39,510 nucleotides of DNA from JBFMGS01 sp040752635 (GCA_040752635.1 JBFMGS010000017.1:1-39510); one strand, 5' to 3'; shown: positions 31,966 to 39,510, counted from the first letter of the stretch. Made by a program: numbers and translations. The notes: generated from the sequence alone by a model not told the origin.

Positions 31966-32926
31966 CGCAGGTGGGGGGAAGGTATCAGGGAAGCTTGCGT
32001 TCATTTTCCCGGGTCAGGGCTCGCAATACACCGGCATGGGCCGGGAGCTCGCTGCGAAATACCAGGAGGCGCGCGACGTGTTCCAGGCGGCCAACGCTGC
32101 TCTGGAGTTTCCCCTGTCAGACCTGTGTTTTCAGGGCGCTCCGGAGGATCTGGCCCTCACTGCCAACACGCAACCTGCTGTGCTCGCGGTGAGCATGGCG
32201 GTGTTTGCAGTCCTCAAAGCGCGAGGAGTCCGGCCCGACATCGTTGCCGGCCACAGCCTTGGCGAGTACTCTGCGCTTGTTGCTGCGGGTGCGCTTTCGC
32301 TGGGCTCAGCGCTGCGACTGGTGAGGGTTCGGGGAGAGCTCATGCAGAAGGCGGTGCCTCAGGGGGCGGGCGCCATGGCTGCGGTCATCGGGCTTTCCCG
32401 GGAGGGCGTGTTGCGGTCGTGCGAGGCCGCCTCGGGCGTCGGGCACGTTGAGCCCGCCAATTTCAACGCACCCGACCAAATTGTAATCTCGGGTGAGGCT
32501 GCTGCGGTCAAGAAAGCGAGCGAGCTTTGTCTTAGCCAGGGGGCACGTCGAGTCATCCCGCTCGCTGTGAGCGGCCCGTTTCACTCCAGAATGATGGCCC
32601 CTGCAGCTTCAGCCCTTAGGGCCAATCTTGCGCAAGTCCCCATAAAGCCACCTGCTATACCTGTGGTATGCAACGTAAGCGGGAGGGTAGTAAGCACCCC
32701 CGATGAGATAAGAACCTCCCTTGTGGACCAGGTGTGTTCTCCTGTGCTGTGGGAGGAATGCGTGAGGGCGATGTGGCAGGAAGGCGCAAGGATATTCATA
32801 GAAGTGGGCCCGGGGAAGGTACTTTCGGGTCTGGTGAGGCGGATCATACCCGACGCGGCGGTGCTTGCCGCGGAAGCCGGGACGCCGGTGGAAGTTGCGC
32901 TTGAATTCCTTGAGGGGGTCTTGTAA
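31958..32926 (+). CDS. fabD: FabD, malonyl-CoA:ACP transacylase
   Basis: The 322-residue enzyme loads malonate onto ACP. It has FPGQGSQYTGMG near the N-terminus, the nucleophile in GHSLGEYSALVAAGA (Ser100) and GPFHSRMM with the conserved His. GTG 31958 is preferred because AAGGA ends 8 bp upstream; ATG 31949 would touch that ribosome-binding site. It overlaps fabH by 8 bp. fabG follows at 1 bp. Confidence 0.94.
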   Translation: MASAGGGKVSGKLAFIFPGQGSQYTGMGRELAAKYQEARDVFQAANAALEFPLSDLCFQGAPEDLALTANTQPAVLAVSMAVFAVLKARGVRPDIVAGHSLGEYSALVAAGALSLGSALRLVRVRGELMQKAVPQGAGAMAAVIGLSREGVLRSCEAASGVGHVEPANFNAPDQIVISGEAAAVKKASELCLSQGARRVIPLAVSGPFHSRMMAPAASALRANLAQVPIKPPAIPVVCNVSGRVVSTPDEIRTSLVDQVCSPVLWEECVRAMWQEGARIFIEVGPGKVLSGLVRRIIPDAAVLAAEAGTPVEVALEFLEGVL

Positions 32927-32927
32927 T

Positions 32928-33671
32928 ATGAGGCTGTCGGACAGAGTCGCTATGGTGACCGGGGCTTCAGGGGGAATTGGGGAACGAGTCGCCGAGGCGC
33001 TCGCACGCGAGGGTGCAAACGTGGCGGTGCTGGCAGGGCGCAACCTTGCTGTGGCAGAGGGGGTCGCCCAGCAGATCGTTGACCTTGGTAAAGAGGCCAT
33101 GGCGCTCGCGGTTGATGTTTCGTCCCCGCAATCCGTGGATGAGGCGGTAGAGAGGATCTATGACCGTTTCGGGCGTATTGACATACTTGTCAACAATGCT
33201 GGCATAAGACGTGACAACTTCCTTATCAGGATGTCCGACTCCGAATGGGACGAGGTGCTCCGCGTGAACCTGTCTGGAGTGTTCAATTTCATGCGGGCAG
33301 TCGGCAAGAAGATGTTCCGCCAACGTTACGGCAGGATCATCAATATTGCGTCCATAGCCGGAGTAATCGGCAACGCTGGTCAGGTCAACTACTCGGCTGC
33401 GAAGGCTGGGGTCATCGGCCTCACGAAGGCGGCGGCTCGGGAGCTTGCCATGCGTGGCGTTACCGTAAACGCAGTTGCGCCCGGGCTCATCGACGCGGGC
33501 ATGACAACCTCGCTTAAAGACGAGGTCAAGGCGAAGTTGCTTGCTGGCGTGCCTCTCGGGAGGCTCGGCACTGCGGATGAAGTGGCCGCAGCGTGTGTAT
33601 TCCTCGCCTCTGACCAAGCCGGGTACATAACCGGCCAGGTTCTGTGCGTTGACGGGGGCCTTGCCATGTAG
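32928..33671 (+). CDS. fabG: FabG, 3-oxoacyl-ACP reductase
   Basis: The 247-residue short-chain dehydrogenase reduces 3-oxoacyl-ACP with NADPH. It has the cofactor motif TGASGGIG (11-18), NNAG (89-92), catalytic Ser142, Tyr155 and Lys159 (YSAAK), and the usual ending ITGQVLCVDGGLAM. ATG 32928 follows GAGGGGG at the end of fabD. The acp gene follows after 99 bp. Length and order are normal for the operon. Confidence 0.95.
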   Translation: MRLSDRVAMVTGASGGIGERVAEALAREGANVAVLAGRNLAVAEGVAQQIVDLGKEAMALAVDVSSPQSVDEAVERIYDRFGRIDILVNNAGIRRDNFLIRMSDSEWDEVLRVNLSGVFNFMRAVGKKMFRQRYGRIINIASIAGVIGNAGQVNYSAAKAGVIGLTKAAARELAMRGVTVNAVAPGLIDAGMTTSLKDEVKAKLLAGVPLGRLGTADEVAAACVFLASDQAGYITGQVLCVDGGLAM

Positions 33672-33770
33672 CGAGCGGCTCGGTGCAGTTGGTGCGCTGG
33701 AGCGAGAACCGCTCGCCGCTGGCGACGAGTTTGTGCCGCGCAAGCGGTAAGAGATAGGGAGGTGAATAGG

Positions 33771-34034
33771 ATGCACGAGATGGATCCGAAGGCTGAGGAG
33801 ATCTTCGAGAAAGTCAAGAAGATCATTGTTCGCGAGGCGAAGGTGGATGAATCGCTGGTGACCTGGGATGCAACAATGAACGATCTCTATGCTGATTCCG
33901 CCACGAGGATGAGCATCGGGGACGAGCTCGACCGCGAATTCGACCTCGGGGCTCTTGACGTGGAGATCGCGGAGGATACTACTGTCGAGGATATAGTGGA
34001 GTTCATTCTCGAAAGGGTCGCGGACGAAGGATAA
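33771..34034 (+). CDS. acpP: Acyl carrier protein-like protein with an atypical DSA motif
   Basis: The 87-residue acidic helical protein sits in the acp position between fabG and fabF. The phosphopantetheine serine would be Ser43 in LYADSATRM, where most ACPs have GADSL; the Leu after Ser is Ala. Glu-rich helices II and III (DELDREF, TTVEDIVEFI) match the ACP fold. ATG 33771 has GGAGGTGA 6 bp upstream; an earlier GTG at 33762 is part of this ribosome-binding site. It is probably the operon's ACP, but the motif is unusual and a conventional ACP may be encoded elsewhere. Confidence 0.8.
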   Translation: MHEMDPKAEEIFEKVKKIIVREAKVDESLVTWDATMNDLYADSATRMSIGDELDREFDLGALDVEIAEDTTVEDIVEFILERVADEG

Positions 34035-34079
34035 CCGAGCGAGCACCGTCACAATTCGTGTCCAGTGTGGGGTGAGGGA

Positions 34080-35321
34080 ATGAGATCTCGAGTGGTGGTG
34101 ACCGGCATTGGAGCCATCACCCCCATCGGGGTGGGTAAAGAGGCCTTCTTTGAAGGCCTCCGTGTTTCCAGGAACGGCATAGGGCGCGTGAGCAGGTTTG
34201 ACGTATCGGCTTTCAGAACGCAGATGGCAGGCGAAGTGCGCGACTTCCGCGCGACCGATTACATGACAGAACGAGAGGCACATAGGCTCGCCAGGTTTGC
34301 GCAGTTCGTGGTGGCCGCTGCACGCATGGCCCTGGATGACGCCCGCCTCACCGTAGACGAGTGCACCCGGGACCGCGTCGGGGTCATTATGGGGTGCGGC
34401 ATAGGGGGTTTGGAGGTTCTCGAAGAACAGATCAATGCGCTGCGGACCGAGGGTCCGAGGAGAGTCAGCCCGTTTTTCATCCCGATGATGATCGGGAACA
34501 TGGCATCAGGCCAGGTGTCGATGTTCACCGGCGCAAGGGGACCCAATATCACGGTAGCGACTGCGTGCGCTGCTTCGACCCACGCTATAGGTGAGGGTTT
34601 TCGCACCATCCAGAGGGGAGACGCCGACGTGGTGCTCGTCGGCGGCACCGAGGCTGCTATCACGCCTGCCGGGTTCGCCGGGTTCTGCGCCCTCAGGGCA
34701 ATGTCGCGCAGAAACGACGACCCGGAGAGGGCGTGCCGCCCGTTTGACAAAGGCCGGGACGGGTTCGTCATGGGCGAGGGGAGCGTTGTGATGGTCCTCG
34801 AGAGCCTGGAACATGCGCGCGAGCGGGGCGCACGCCCGTACGCCGAGATGGCGGGCTACGGCGCAAGCGCCGACGCGCACCACATCGTAGAGCCCGACCC
34901 CGAAGGGGCTGGTGCGGCTCTCGCCATGAAGCGGGCTCTCGACGATGCCGGGCTTGCACCTGCGGACGTGGATTACATCAACGCGCATGGTACTTCAACT
35001 CCCATGAACGATAAGTGCGAGACTCTCGCTATAAAGAGGCTCTTCGGGCCAAGCGCTAGCCGAGTGGCGATAAGCTCTACGAAATCCATGACCGGCCACC
35101 TGCTAGGCGCGGCGGGGAGCATCGGCGCTGCGGCGTGCGTGTTTGCAATCACGACCGGACTCGTTCCGGCCACCATAAACTACGAAGAGCCGGACCCCGA
35201 GTGCGACCTCGACTACGTTCCTAACGTCGCGCGGGAGGCTCGCGTGAACGTAGCGATGTCCAACTCGTTCGGCTTTGGCGGACATAACGGTGTCATTGTC
35301 ATGAAGAGGTTCGAAGGGTGA
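34080..35321 (+). CDS. fabF: FabF, beta-ketoacyl-ACP synthase II
   Basis: The 413-residue elongation enzyme has the nucleophile Cys163 (ATACAAST) and the two histidines in NAHGTSTPMND and KSMTGHLLGAAGS. It begins RVVVTGIGAITPIG and ends SNSFGFGGHNGVIVMKRF, both typical. ATG 34080 follows GGGGTGAGGG; GTG 34065 is an unlikely alternative. It closes the fatty-acid operon. A repeat element begins about 17 bp after its stop. Confidence 0.96.
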   Translation: MRSRVVVTGIGAITPIGVGKEAFFEGLRVSRNGIGRVSRFDVSAFRTQMAGEVRDFRATDYMTEREAHRLARFAQFVVAAARMALDDARLTVDECTRDRVGVIMGCGIGGLEVLEEQINALRTEGPRRVSPFFIPMMIGNMASGQVSMFTGARGPNITVATACAASTHAIGEGFRTIQRGDADVVLVGGTEAAITPAGFAGFCALRAMSRRNDDPERACRPFDKGRDGFVMGEGSVVMVLESLEHARERGARPYAEMAGYGASADAHHIVEPDPEGAGAALAMKRALDDAGLAPADVDYINAHGTSTPMNDKCETLAIKRLFGPSASRVAISSTKSMTGHLLGAAGSIGAAACVFAITTGLVPATINYEEPDPECDLDYVPNVAREARVNVAMSNSFGFGGHNGVIVMKRFEG

Positions 35322-35337
35322 CGAGGTCCGGGCGGCC

Positions 35338-35452
35338 GGTGTTGCATTCCGGGTTTCCCCCGAGGAGCAGGACGGGTCTTGTGCCCCTGTCTCCCCTACC
35401 TTTGAGGTGGGTTAGGCGACGGGGTACGCGTACACCCCTGGCGGGCGCCTCG
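35338..35452 (+). repeat. Second locus of the intergenic repeat element
   Basis: The stretch opens with GGTGTTGCATTCCGGGTT, as at 21653-21670 (one difference), and from 35371 follows the 85-bp copy at 21902-21986 to the shared end GGCGGGCGCCTCG. Compared with the larger locus it lacks the intervening 230 bp or so. It lies between fabF and rnc; the rest of this spacer shows no gene. Confidence 0.7.
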
Positions 35453-35511
35453 ACAAGAGGGTGCAAGCACCGGCCACCCTTTCTTACCGGTTGCGGGAAG
35501 TGACGTCACGT

Positions 35512-36503
35512 ATGGCTCGAAGAGACAAGTCGCTCGGTTCTGGACATGATGACCTAGAGCGCCTGCAGGAGATCCTCCGCGTGCGGTTCAAGAACCCCAG
35601 GCTTCTGGCTGAAGCGATTACCCACAGCTCTTTTGAGGGCGGCGGGCTTCCTGGGGGGAACGAGCGGCTGGAGTTCCTTGGAGATGCGGTCCTCAAGCTG
35701 GTGACGGCGTGGCACCTCTACGTCACGTACCGCGACTATCCTGAGGGGGACCTCTCTTCGATGCTCGGGCGAGCGGTTAGCGAAAAGGCGCTGGCAGATG
35801 CGGCGGCGCGTCTCGGATTGGGCGATTTCCTCCGGCTCGGTCATGGCCTTGAGCTCGCAGGTGGGCGCACCCTGCCGTCGATACTCGCTGACGCATTTGN
35901 NNNNNNNNNNNNNNNNNNNNNNNNNNNNNNNNNNNNNNNNNNNNNNNNNNNNNNNNNNNNNNNNNNNNNNNNNNNNNNNNNNNNNNNNNNNNNNNNNNNG
36001 CGGTTAGCGAAAAGGCGCTGGCAGATGCGGCGGCGCGTCTCGGATTGGGCGATTTCCTCCGGCTCGGTCATGGCCTTGAGCTCGCAGGTGGGCGCACCCT
36101 GCCGTCGATACTCGCTGACGCATTTGAGGCTGTTCTGGGCGCAGTCTTTCTCGACCGGGGTCTGGAGGCAGCGCTGCGCATGGCTACAAGGGAGCTTGAG
36201 CCAGCTATGAGCATCGGTCCCGGGGCGGACAATTCGAGAAATTATAAGGCCATCCTGCAGGAAATCTTTCAGAAAAAGGAGAAATACATCCCTGGCTACC
36301 AGGTTGTCAGCGAAACGGGCCCGGATCACGACAAGACGTTCGTAGTTGAGGTAAGTTCGGCGTCCGGGACTATCGGGCGGGGGACCGGTAAGACCAAGAA
36401 AGAGGCGGAGCAGGCAGCAGCCAAAGATGCGCTCAGCCGCATGGGCGTGTGGGCCCCCCATGAAGCAACCGCGATCCAGGGAGGCGAGGCACGTGACAGA
36501 TAG
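35512..36503 (+). CDS. rnc: Ribonuclease III, interrupted by an assembly gap
   Basis: The enzyme cleaves double-stranded RNA in rRNA and mRNA processing. The left part has NERLEFLGDAV (catalytic Glu51 and Asp58). After the gap LADAFEAVLGAV supplies the second Asp/Glu pair, and a double-stranded-RNA-binding domain follows (NYKAILQEIFQ through KKEAEQAAAKDAL). Bases 35773-35899 and 36000-36126 are identical, so the N run with one copy is artefactual. Removing 227 bp (100 N plus one 127-bp copy) gives an unbroken 254-residue protein of normal length. ATG 35512 has GGGAAGTGA upstream; GTG 35500 is an alternative. Confidence 0.9.
35773..35899 (+). repeat. 127-bp exact duplicate, left of the N gap
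   Basis: Identical to 36000-36126. It is coding sequence of rnc, and the length of 127 equals a common maximum assembly k-mer, so this looks like an unmerged contig overlap rather than a biological repeat. Confidence 0.9.
35900..35999. other. 100-N assembly gap
   Basis: A run of exactly 100 N, the conventional placeholder for a gap of unknown size, lies within rnc between the two copies of a 127-bp sequence. Confidence 0.98.
36000..36126 (+). repeat. 127-bp exact duplicate, right of the N gap
   Basis: Identical to 35773-35899. The reading frame of rnc continues correctly from here (ADAFEAVLG) once one copy and the N run are ignored. Confidence 0.9.
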
Positions 36504-37341
36504 GCAACCACAGGCACCAAGGGAAAGACGGATTTTGCGCCGGCGAATGGCCTGGCACGAACTTGGACCTGAATGGCACAGGATCCCGTATAATGATATC
36601 GTGCCAGAAGATGTGGATATAGACGACATTGATGAGGCGCTCTCCCAGATCCCCGGACTTACGGCCGCGCGGATCGTGACCGACGGAAAGCGCATGATAA
36701 CGGAGGTCCATTGTACCTCCATTGAGCTCCGTACGCCCCAGGAGCTTGTCCGGGACATTGAGACGGTCCTGTTCGCAAAGTGGGGACTCAAGATCGATCA
36801 TAGACGGATAGGCATATGCGTCTTCAAAGACACGCCTCAAATCGAACTTGAGGCTCTCGTCGGTCACCGGCTAAAGATAGATCGAGTCTACCTGAACCTT
36901 GGCAAGACGCAAGCTGACTCCGTGGTGGAGCTTGAGCTTGAAGGCAGAGTGTACACGGGAACCGCCACGGGTCCCGCAACCAAGTTCGGCCAGCACCACG
37001 TAGTCGCGCAAGCCACCATCGCCGCTGTTGAAGCTTTCTTACGCACTCGGGGCATGATTTCCGCAGGTGAAGTGCGCATCATCAAGATGCTGGAGCAGAG
37101 CGTGGTGCTGGTTGCGGTGAGCGCCATAGGTATTCAAGGCGAGGAGAGGCTCGTCGGCAGCGCTCCCGTGCGCACCTATGAAAGCGACGCTGTTGCGCGG
37201 GCCACCATGGATGCCATTAACCGCAGGCTGCTTGTATGGAAGAGCGAGGCGATTAGAGAAGCCAAGGGTGAACCACCGCCCTTCCTCCCCCAGCCTTACG
37301 AGGCAAAAAGACCCCGCATTCGACCGATCATACCGAAATAG
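36493..37341 (+). CDS. Conserved-looking two-domain protein of unknown function
   Basis: The 282-residue soluble protein has no signal peptide or membrane segment. A basic N-terminus (RQPQAPRERRILRRR) precedes a first domain (about 30-115) containing EDVDIDDIDEALSQIPG and LVRDIETVLFAKWGLKIDHRRIGI. A second domain (about 120-255) has ELELEGRVYTGTATGPAT, HHVVAQATIAAVEAFL and VRIIKMLEQSVVLVAVSAIG. Similar-looking proteins occur in Actinobacteria as I recall, but I cannot name a family. GTG 36493 overlaps the rnc stop and follows GGGAGGCGAGG, so translation is coupled to rnc. Confidence 0.8.
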   Translation: MTDRQPQAPRERRILRRRMAWHELGPEWHRIPYNDIVPEDVDIDDIDEALSQIPGLTAARIVTDGKRMITEVHCTSIELRTPQELVRDIETVLFAKWGLKIDHRRIGICVFKDTPQIELEALVGHRLKIDRVYLNLGKTQADSVVELELEGRVYTGTATGPATKFGQHHVVAQATIAAVEAFLRTRGMISAGEVRIIKMLEQSVVLVAVSAIGIQGEERLVGSAPVRTYESDAVARATMDAINRRLLVWKSEAIREAKGEPPPFLPQPYEAKRPRIRPIIPK

Positions 37342-37359
37342 CGAGAAATTGCGCCCAAC

Positions 37360-37387
37360 GAAGGATCTTCTAGCCAGGATGTTGAAT
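37360..37387 (+). promoter_or_regulatory. SigH-type promoter of spoVS
   Basis: The -35-like GAAGGATCT (37360-37368) and -10-like GTTGAAT (37381-37387), separated by 12 bp, fit the B. subtilis SigH pattern RnAGGAwWW-N11-12-RnnGAAT except for one W position. B. subtilis spoVS is SigH-dependent. The predicted start is about 50 bp upstream of spoVS. Confidence 0.65.
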
Positions 37388-37442
37388 ATAGATAGGGGCA
37401 AGAAGCGCGTGGTCCAAAACCTGGGAATGGGAGGTAGAAGGC

Positions 37443-37703
37443 GTGGAGGTACTAAAGGTGTCAGCGCAGTCAAAGCCCAAGTCGGTGGCAGGCGCCCTTG
37501 CCGCGGTGCTCAGGGAAAGGGGGTCTGCCGAGGTTCAGGCTGTTGGGGCAGGGGCTGTTAACCAGGCAGTGAAGGCAATTGCGATTACGCGAGGGTTTGT
37601 TGCGCCAAACGGGATCGACCTTGTGACCATTCCTGCTTTCGCCGAAATACAGATAGACGGGGAAGAGAGGACTGCCATCAAATTCATCGTTGAGCCCAGG
37701 TGA
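37443..37703 (+). CDS. spoVS: Stage V sporulation protein S
   Basis: The 86-residue protein MEVLKVSAQSKPKSVAGALA through GFVAPNGIDLVTIPAFAEI is SpoVS, an Alba-like small protein needed for progress through stage V of sporulation. Length and sequence are highly characteristic. The start is GTG 37443 with GGGAGGTAG upstream. It has its own SigH-type promoter and a terminator after it, so it is probably monocistronic. Its presence is strong evidence of an endospore-former. Confidence 0.96.
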   Translation: MEVLKVSAQSKPKSVAGALAAVLRERGSAEVQAVGAGAVNQAVKAIAITRGFVAPNGIDLVTIPAFAEIQIDGEERTAIKFIVEPR

Positions 37704-37767
37704 GACTGGCAGCGAGCGGCATTATTCAAGATGACATAATCAATCATCAGAGTGATTGTCTGCTGGT

Positions 37768-37810
37768 AGCCCGCCTTCAATGGGAGCCCGGAAGGTGGGC
37801 TGTATCTTTT
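37768..37810 (+). terminator. Intrinsic terminator after spoVS
   Basis: An 11-bp stem with one G-T pair (37768-37778, AGCCCGCCTTC, with 37791-37801, GAAGGTGGGCT) is followed by GTATCTTTTGT. It lies 65 bp after the spoVS stop. Confidence 0.75.
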
Positions 37811-37908
37811 GTCAGGGGCCCGCGTGTCCAACTAAACGAGAATATTCTTCCTCGGCTAGAAGTATACATTTAGCGGGTACGGAAGGGACTGGCCGAGGAG
37901 GATGGGGG

Positions 37909-38601
37909 ATGTCCGACGCCAACCAGGAGCTTGACCTCGATCTGCTCAAGCGGACCAGATCCGGGCAGGAGTCCGCAAGGGACGATCTCATAAGGAAGTA
38001 TGTCCCTATGGTAAGGCATATCGTACGCGCCACAGTGCCGGGCATCCCAGGCCAGGAATTTGATGACCTGATGCAGGACGGCTTGTTGGGCCTGCTGGAC
38101 GCTATCCGGCAGTACGACCCAGCCAAGCCCGGGGTAAAGTTTAGTTCCTTCGCTTACCTTTGCATCATCAGAAAAATATACAATAGCCTCCGCAAGCAGA
38201 CCAACGACAAGCAAAAAGCCCTGAACCAGGCTATATCTCTCTACTCGTACGTAGACAGAGAAGAGACCCGCACCGTGATCGATCTTCTCGCCGGGAATTC
38301 TGTCGATCCAGAGACCGTCGTGGAAGACGAGTGGGCTAGCGTCCGCGTGGAGCAGGTATTACGTAACCACCTGTCGATGCTGGAGTACGCGGTGACAACG
38401 TTCCTGCTGAGAGGTTATACCACGAGCGAGATAAGCAAGGCTATGAGGCTTGATCCAAAGTGCATAGACAACGCGCGTACCCGCGTGAAGGCCAAGTTGA
38501 GGCGCATCCTCCGCAAGTACGGGTCGCTGGTCCACCCCGAGATCCCCGAGAAGGTGCGGAAGAGACGGGACCTGTGCCTCGAGGTAAATGTCAGCCTCTA
38601 A
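37909..38601 (+). CDS. SigH-like (sigma-30 type) RNA polymerase sigma factor
   Basis: The 230-residue sigma-70-family protein has region 2 (DDLMQDGLLGLLDAIRQYDP, KFSSFAYLCIIRKIYNSLRKQ) and region 4 with a helix-turn-helix (YTTSEISKAMRLDPKCIDNARTRVKAK). The LNQAISLYSY stretch and the DPE-containing linker resemble SigH of Bacillus rather than SigA or ECF factors. It could be the organism's SigH or a paralogue. The start is ATG 37909 with GAGGAGG upstream; an upstream in-frame extension crosses the terminator. spoVS, whose promoter looks SigH-dependent, lies just upstream. Confidence 0.8.
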   Translation: MSDANQELDLDLLKRTRSGQESARDDLIRKYVPMVRHIVRATVPGIPGQEFDDLMQDGLLGLLDAIRQYDPAKPGVKFSSFAYLCIIRKIYNSLRKQTNDKQKALNQAISLYSYVDREETRTVIDLLAGNSVDPETVVEDEWASVRVEQVLRNHLSMLEYAVTTFLLRGYTTSEISKAMRLDPKCIDNARTRVKAKLRRILRKYGSLVHPEIPEKVRKRRDLCLEVNVSL

Positions 38602-38779
38602 ATGCTGCGGGAGCCAGTGCTTGCATAACGGGGCGCCTTTTGGCATTCGCTAAATCCCTACCTCTGCGGCCCTCTTATGGATCATTCTCTTTTAGTTGGC
38701 ACTGTGATACAATAGCTGTGCAGCATAAGGCGGTTTGTGTCTGAGGCCGGCATGAAGCAAGCGGTCGGGAGGATTTAGT

Positions 38780-39510
38780 TTGTACTTAAAGCGCATGGAA
38801 CTTTACGGGTTCAAGTCTTTTGCCGACAGGACCGAGCTTGAGTTTTCGCGTGGCATCACTGCGATCGTGGGTCCCAACGGGAGTGGGAAGAGCAATCTCT
38901 CCGACGCCATACGGTGGGTCCTGGGGGAGCAGAGTGCAAGGATTCTGCGGGGGAGCCGGATGGAAGATGTCATCTTCGTCGGCTCGAGCACGAGAAAGCC
39001 GCTCGGGTTCGCCGAAGCGACGCTTGTGTTTGACAACACCGACGGTCAACTGCCGGTTGATTTCCCGGAGGTGGCGGTCACAAGACGGGTATATCGATCT
39101 GGCGAGAGCGAGTTCCTCATCTGTGGGACCCCCTGCCGCTTGAAGGATCTCCAGGCGCTCTTCATGGACACCGGCGTCGGCAAGGAGGGTTACTCCGTCG
39201 TCGAACAGGGCAGGATCGAGGCCATCCTGGCAGCAGGTTCGGACGAGCGCCGGGCGTTCTTTGAGGAGGCGGCGGGTATCCAGAAGTACAAGACGCGCAG
39301 GGCGGATACAGAGAGGCGGCTTACTCTTGCGGATGGAAACATGGCCCGCGTTCGCGATGTGCTTGCCGAGCTATCCAGACAAATGGAACCACTTGCGAAG
39401 AAAGCCGATGCGGCAAGACGATTCGCCGGGTACAGGCAGGAGCTCGCTGCACTCGAGACAGGCCTGGCGCTGGCCAGCCTCGCTGCTCTGGAGAAAAGGA
39501 GGGCGAGCCT
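38780..39510 (+). CDS. smc: SMC chromosome segregation ATPase, 5' part (runs off the window)
   Basis: The visible 243 residues are the N-terminal ATPase head of SMC. MYLKRMELYGFKSFADRTEL is the usual start, the P-loop is GPNGSGKSN (31-39), and SVVEQGRIEAILAA and RRAFFEEAAGIQKYK are diagnostic of bacterial SMC. The protein organises and segregates the chromosome with ScpAB. TTG 38780 has GGGAGGA 6 bp upstream; ATG 38795 is an alternative. A -10-like TACAAT is at 38708-38713 without a good -35. Order rnc-smc follows Bacillus, though here three genes intervene. Confidence 0.96.
   Translation, partial: MYLKRMELYGFKSFADRTELEFSRGITAIVGPNGSGKSNLSDAIRWVLGEQSARILRGSRMEDVIFVGSSTRKPLGFAEATLVFDNTDGQLPVDFPEVAVTRRVYRSGESEFLICGTPCRLKDLQALFMDTGVGKEGYSVVEQGRIEAILAAGSDERRAFFEEAAGIQKYKTRRADTERRLTLADGNMARVRDVLAELSRQMEPLAKKADAARRFAGYRQELAALETGLALASLAALEKRRAS

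Noticed and set aside
32865..32927. Longer fabG beginning inside fabD
   Set aside because: The ATG at 32928 has a good ribosome-binding site and the standard FabG N-terminus.
32967..34283. 438-codon minus-strand frame across fabG, acp and fabF
   Set aside because: Shadow of three well-supported genes.
35773..36126. True 127-bp tandem duplication in rnc
   Set aside because: The copies are exact, separated by precisely 100 N, and removal of one restores the frame; an assembly artefact is the simpler reading.

Overview
The window reads as a GC-rich, anaerobic, endospore-forming member of the Bacillota (Clostridia-like rather than Bacilli). Evidence: an [FeFe]-hydrogenase operon behind two Rex-type operators, a T-box leader on ileS, sporulation genes (ylbJ, spoVS, a SigH-like sigma factor, a ResA/StoA-type thioredoxin with CcdA), FapR control of fatty-acid synthesis, and the gene order rpmB-yloU-yloV / ylbH-coaD-ylbJ-ylbK-ylbL-ylbN-rpmF / fapR-plsX-fab-rnc-smc known from Bacillus. 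GTG and TTG starts are common, so many genes are annotated here with starts chosen by ribosome-binding site. No rRNA, tRNA, insertion sequence, phage gene or CRISPR array was seen.

Layout. 1-5816: Rex-type operators and promoter, then a three-gene operon: NuoE-like subunit, a NuoF subunit whose ferredoxin-like C-terminus is replaced by a GltD/NfnB-like FAD-NADPH module, and an HndD-type HydA. 6044-7836: a secreted protein of unknown function, thiamine pyrophosphokinase and a 55-residue zinc-ribbon protein. 7892-12520: T-box-controlled ileS, a Nudix hydrolase and a YfcE-like phosphoesterase. 12739-15739: a secreted Big_5 protein, panB and a U32-like protein. 15766-17409: a large intergenic hairpin, then a promoter with a dyad inside its spacer driving a thioredoxin-like gene and ccdA. 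17470-18111 (minus strand): a DUF1540 protein and rpmB. 18374-21500: asp23/yloU, fakA, fakB. 21501-22290: a gene-free block of repeats, also represented once at 35338-35452. 22291-28945: rsmD, coaD, a coiled-coil protein, ylbJ (inverted), a patatin, ylbL, a LysM protein, the YlbN/YceD gene and rpmF. 29139-35321: fapR-plsX-fabH-fabD-fabG-acp-fabF behind a FapR operator. 35512-39510: rnc (broken by an assembly gap), a conserved unknown, spoVS behind a SigH-type promoter, a SigH-like sigma factor and the start of smc.

How the genes connect. FakA/FakB (exogenous fatty-acid activation) and PlsX through FabF (synthesis) together supply acyl chains, with FapR sensing malonyl-CoA. The hydrogenase operon carries modules for NAD(H), probably NADP(H), Fe-S/ferredoxin-type electron transfer and H2, and Rex would couple its expression to the NADH/NAD+ ratio.

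The observations most worth following are the NuoF-GltD hydrogenase fusion, the mirror-image Rex sites, the intergenic repeat family, the 121-nt hairpin, the atypical acyl carrier protein, and the SigH promoter beside a sigH-like gene. The N gap at 35900-35999 looks artefactual: it is flanked by an exact 127-bp duplication.
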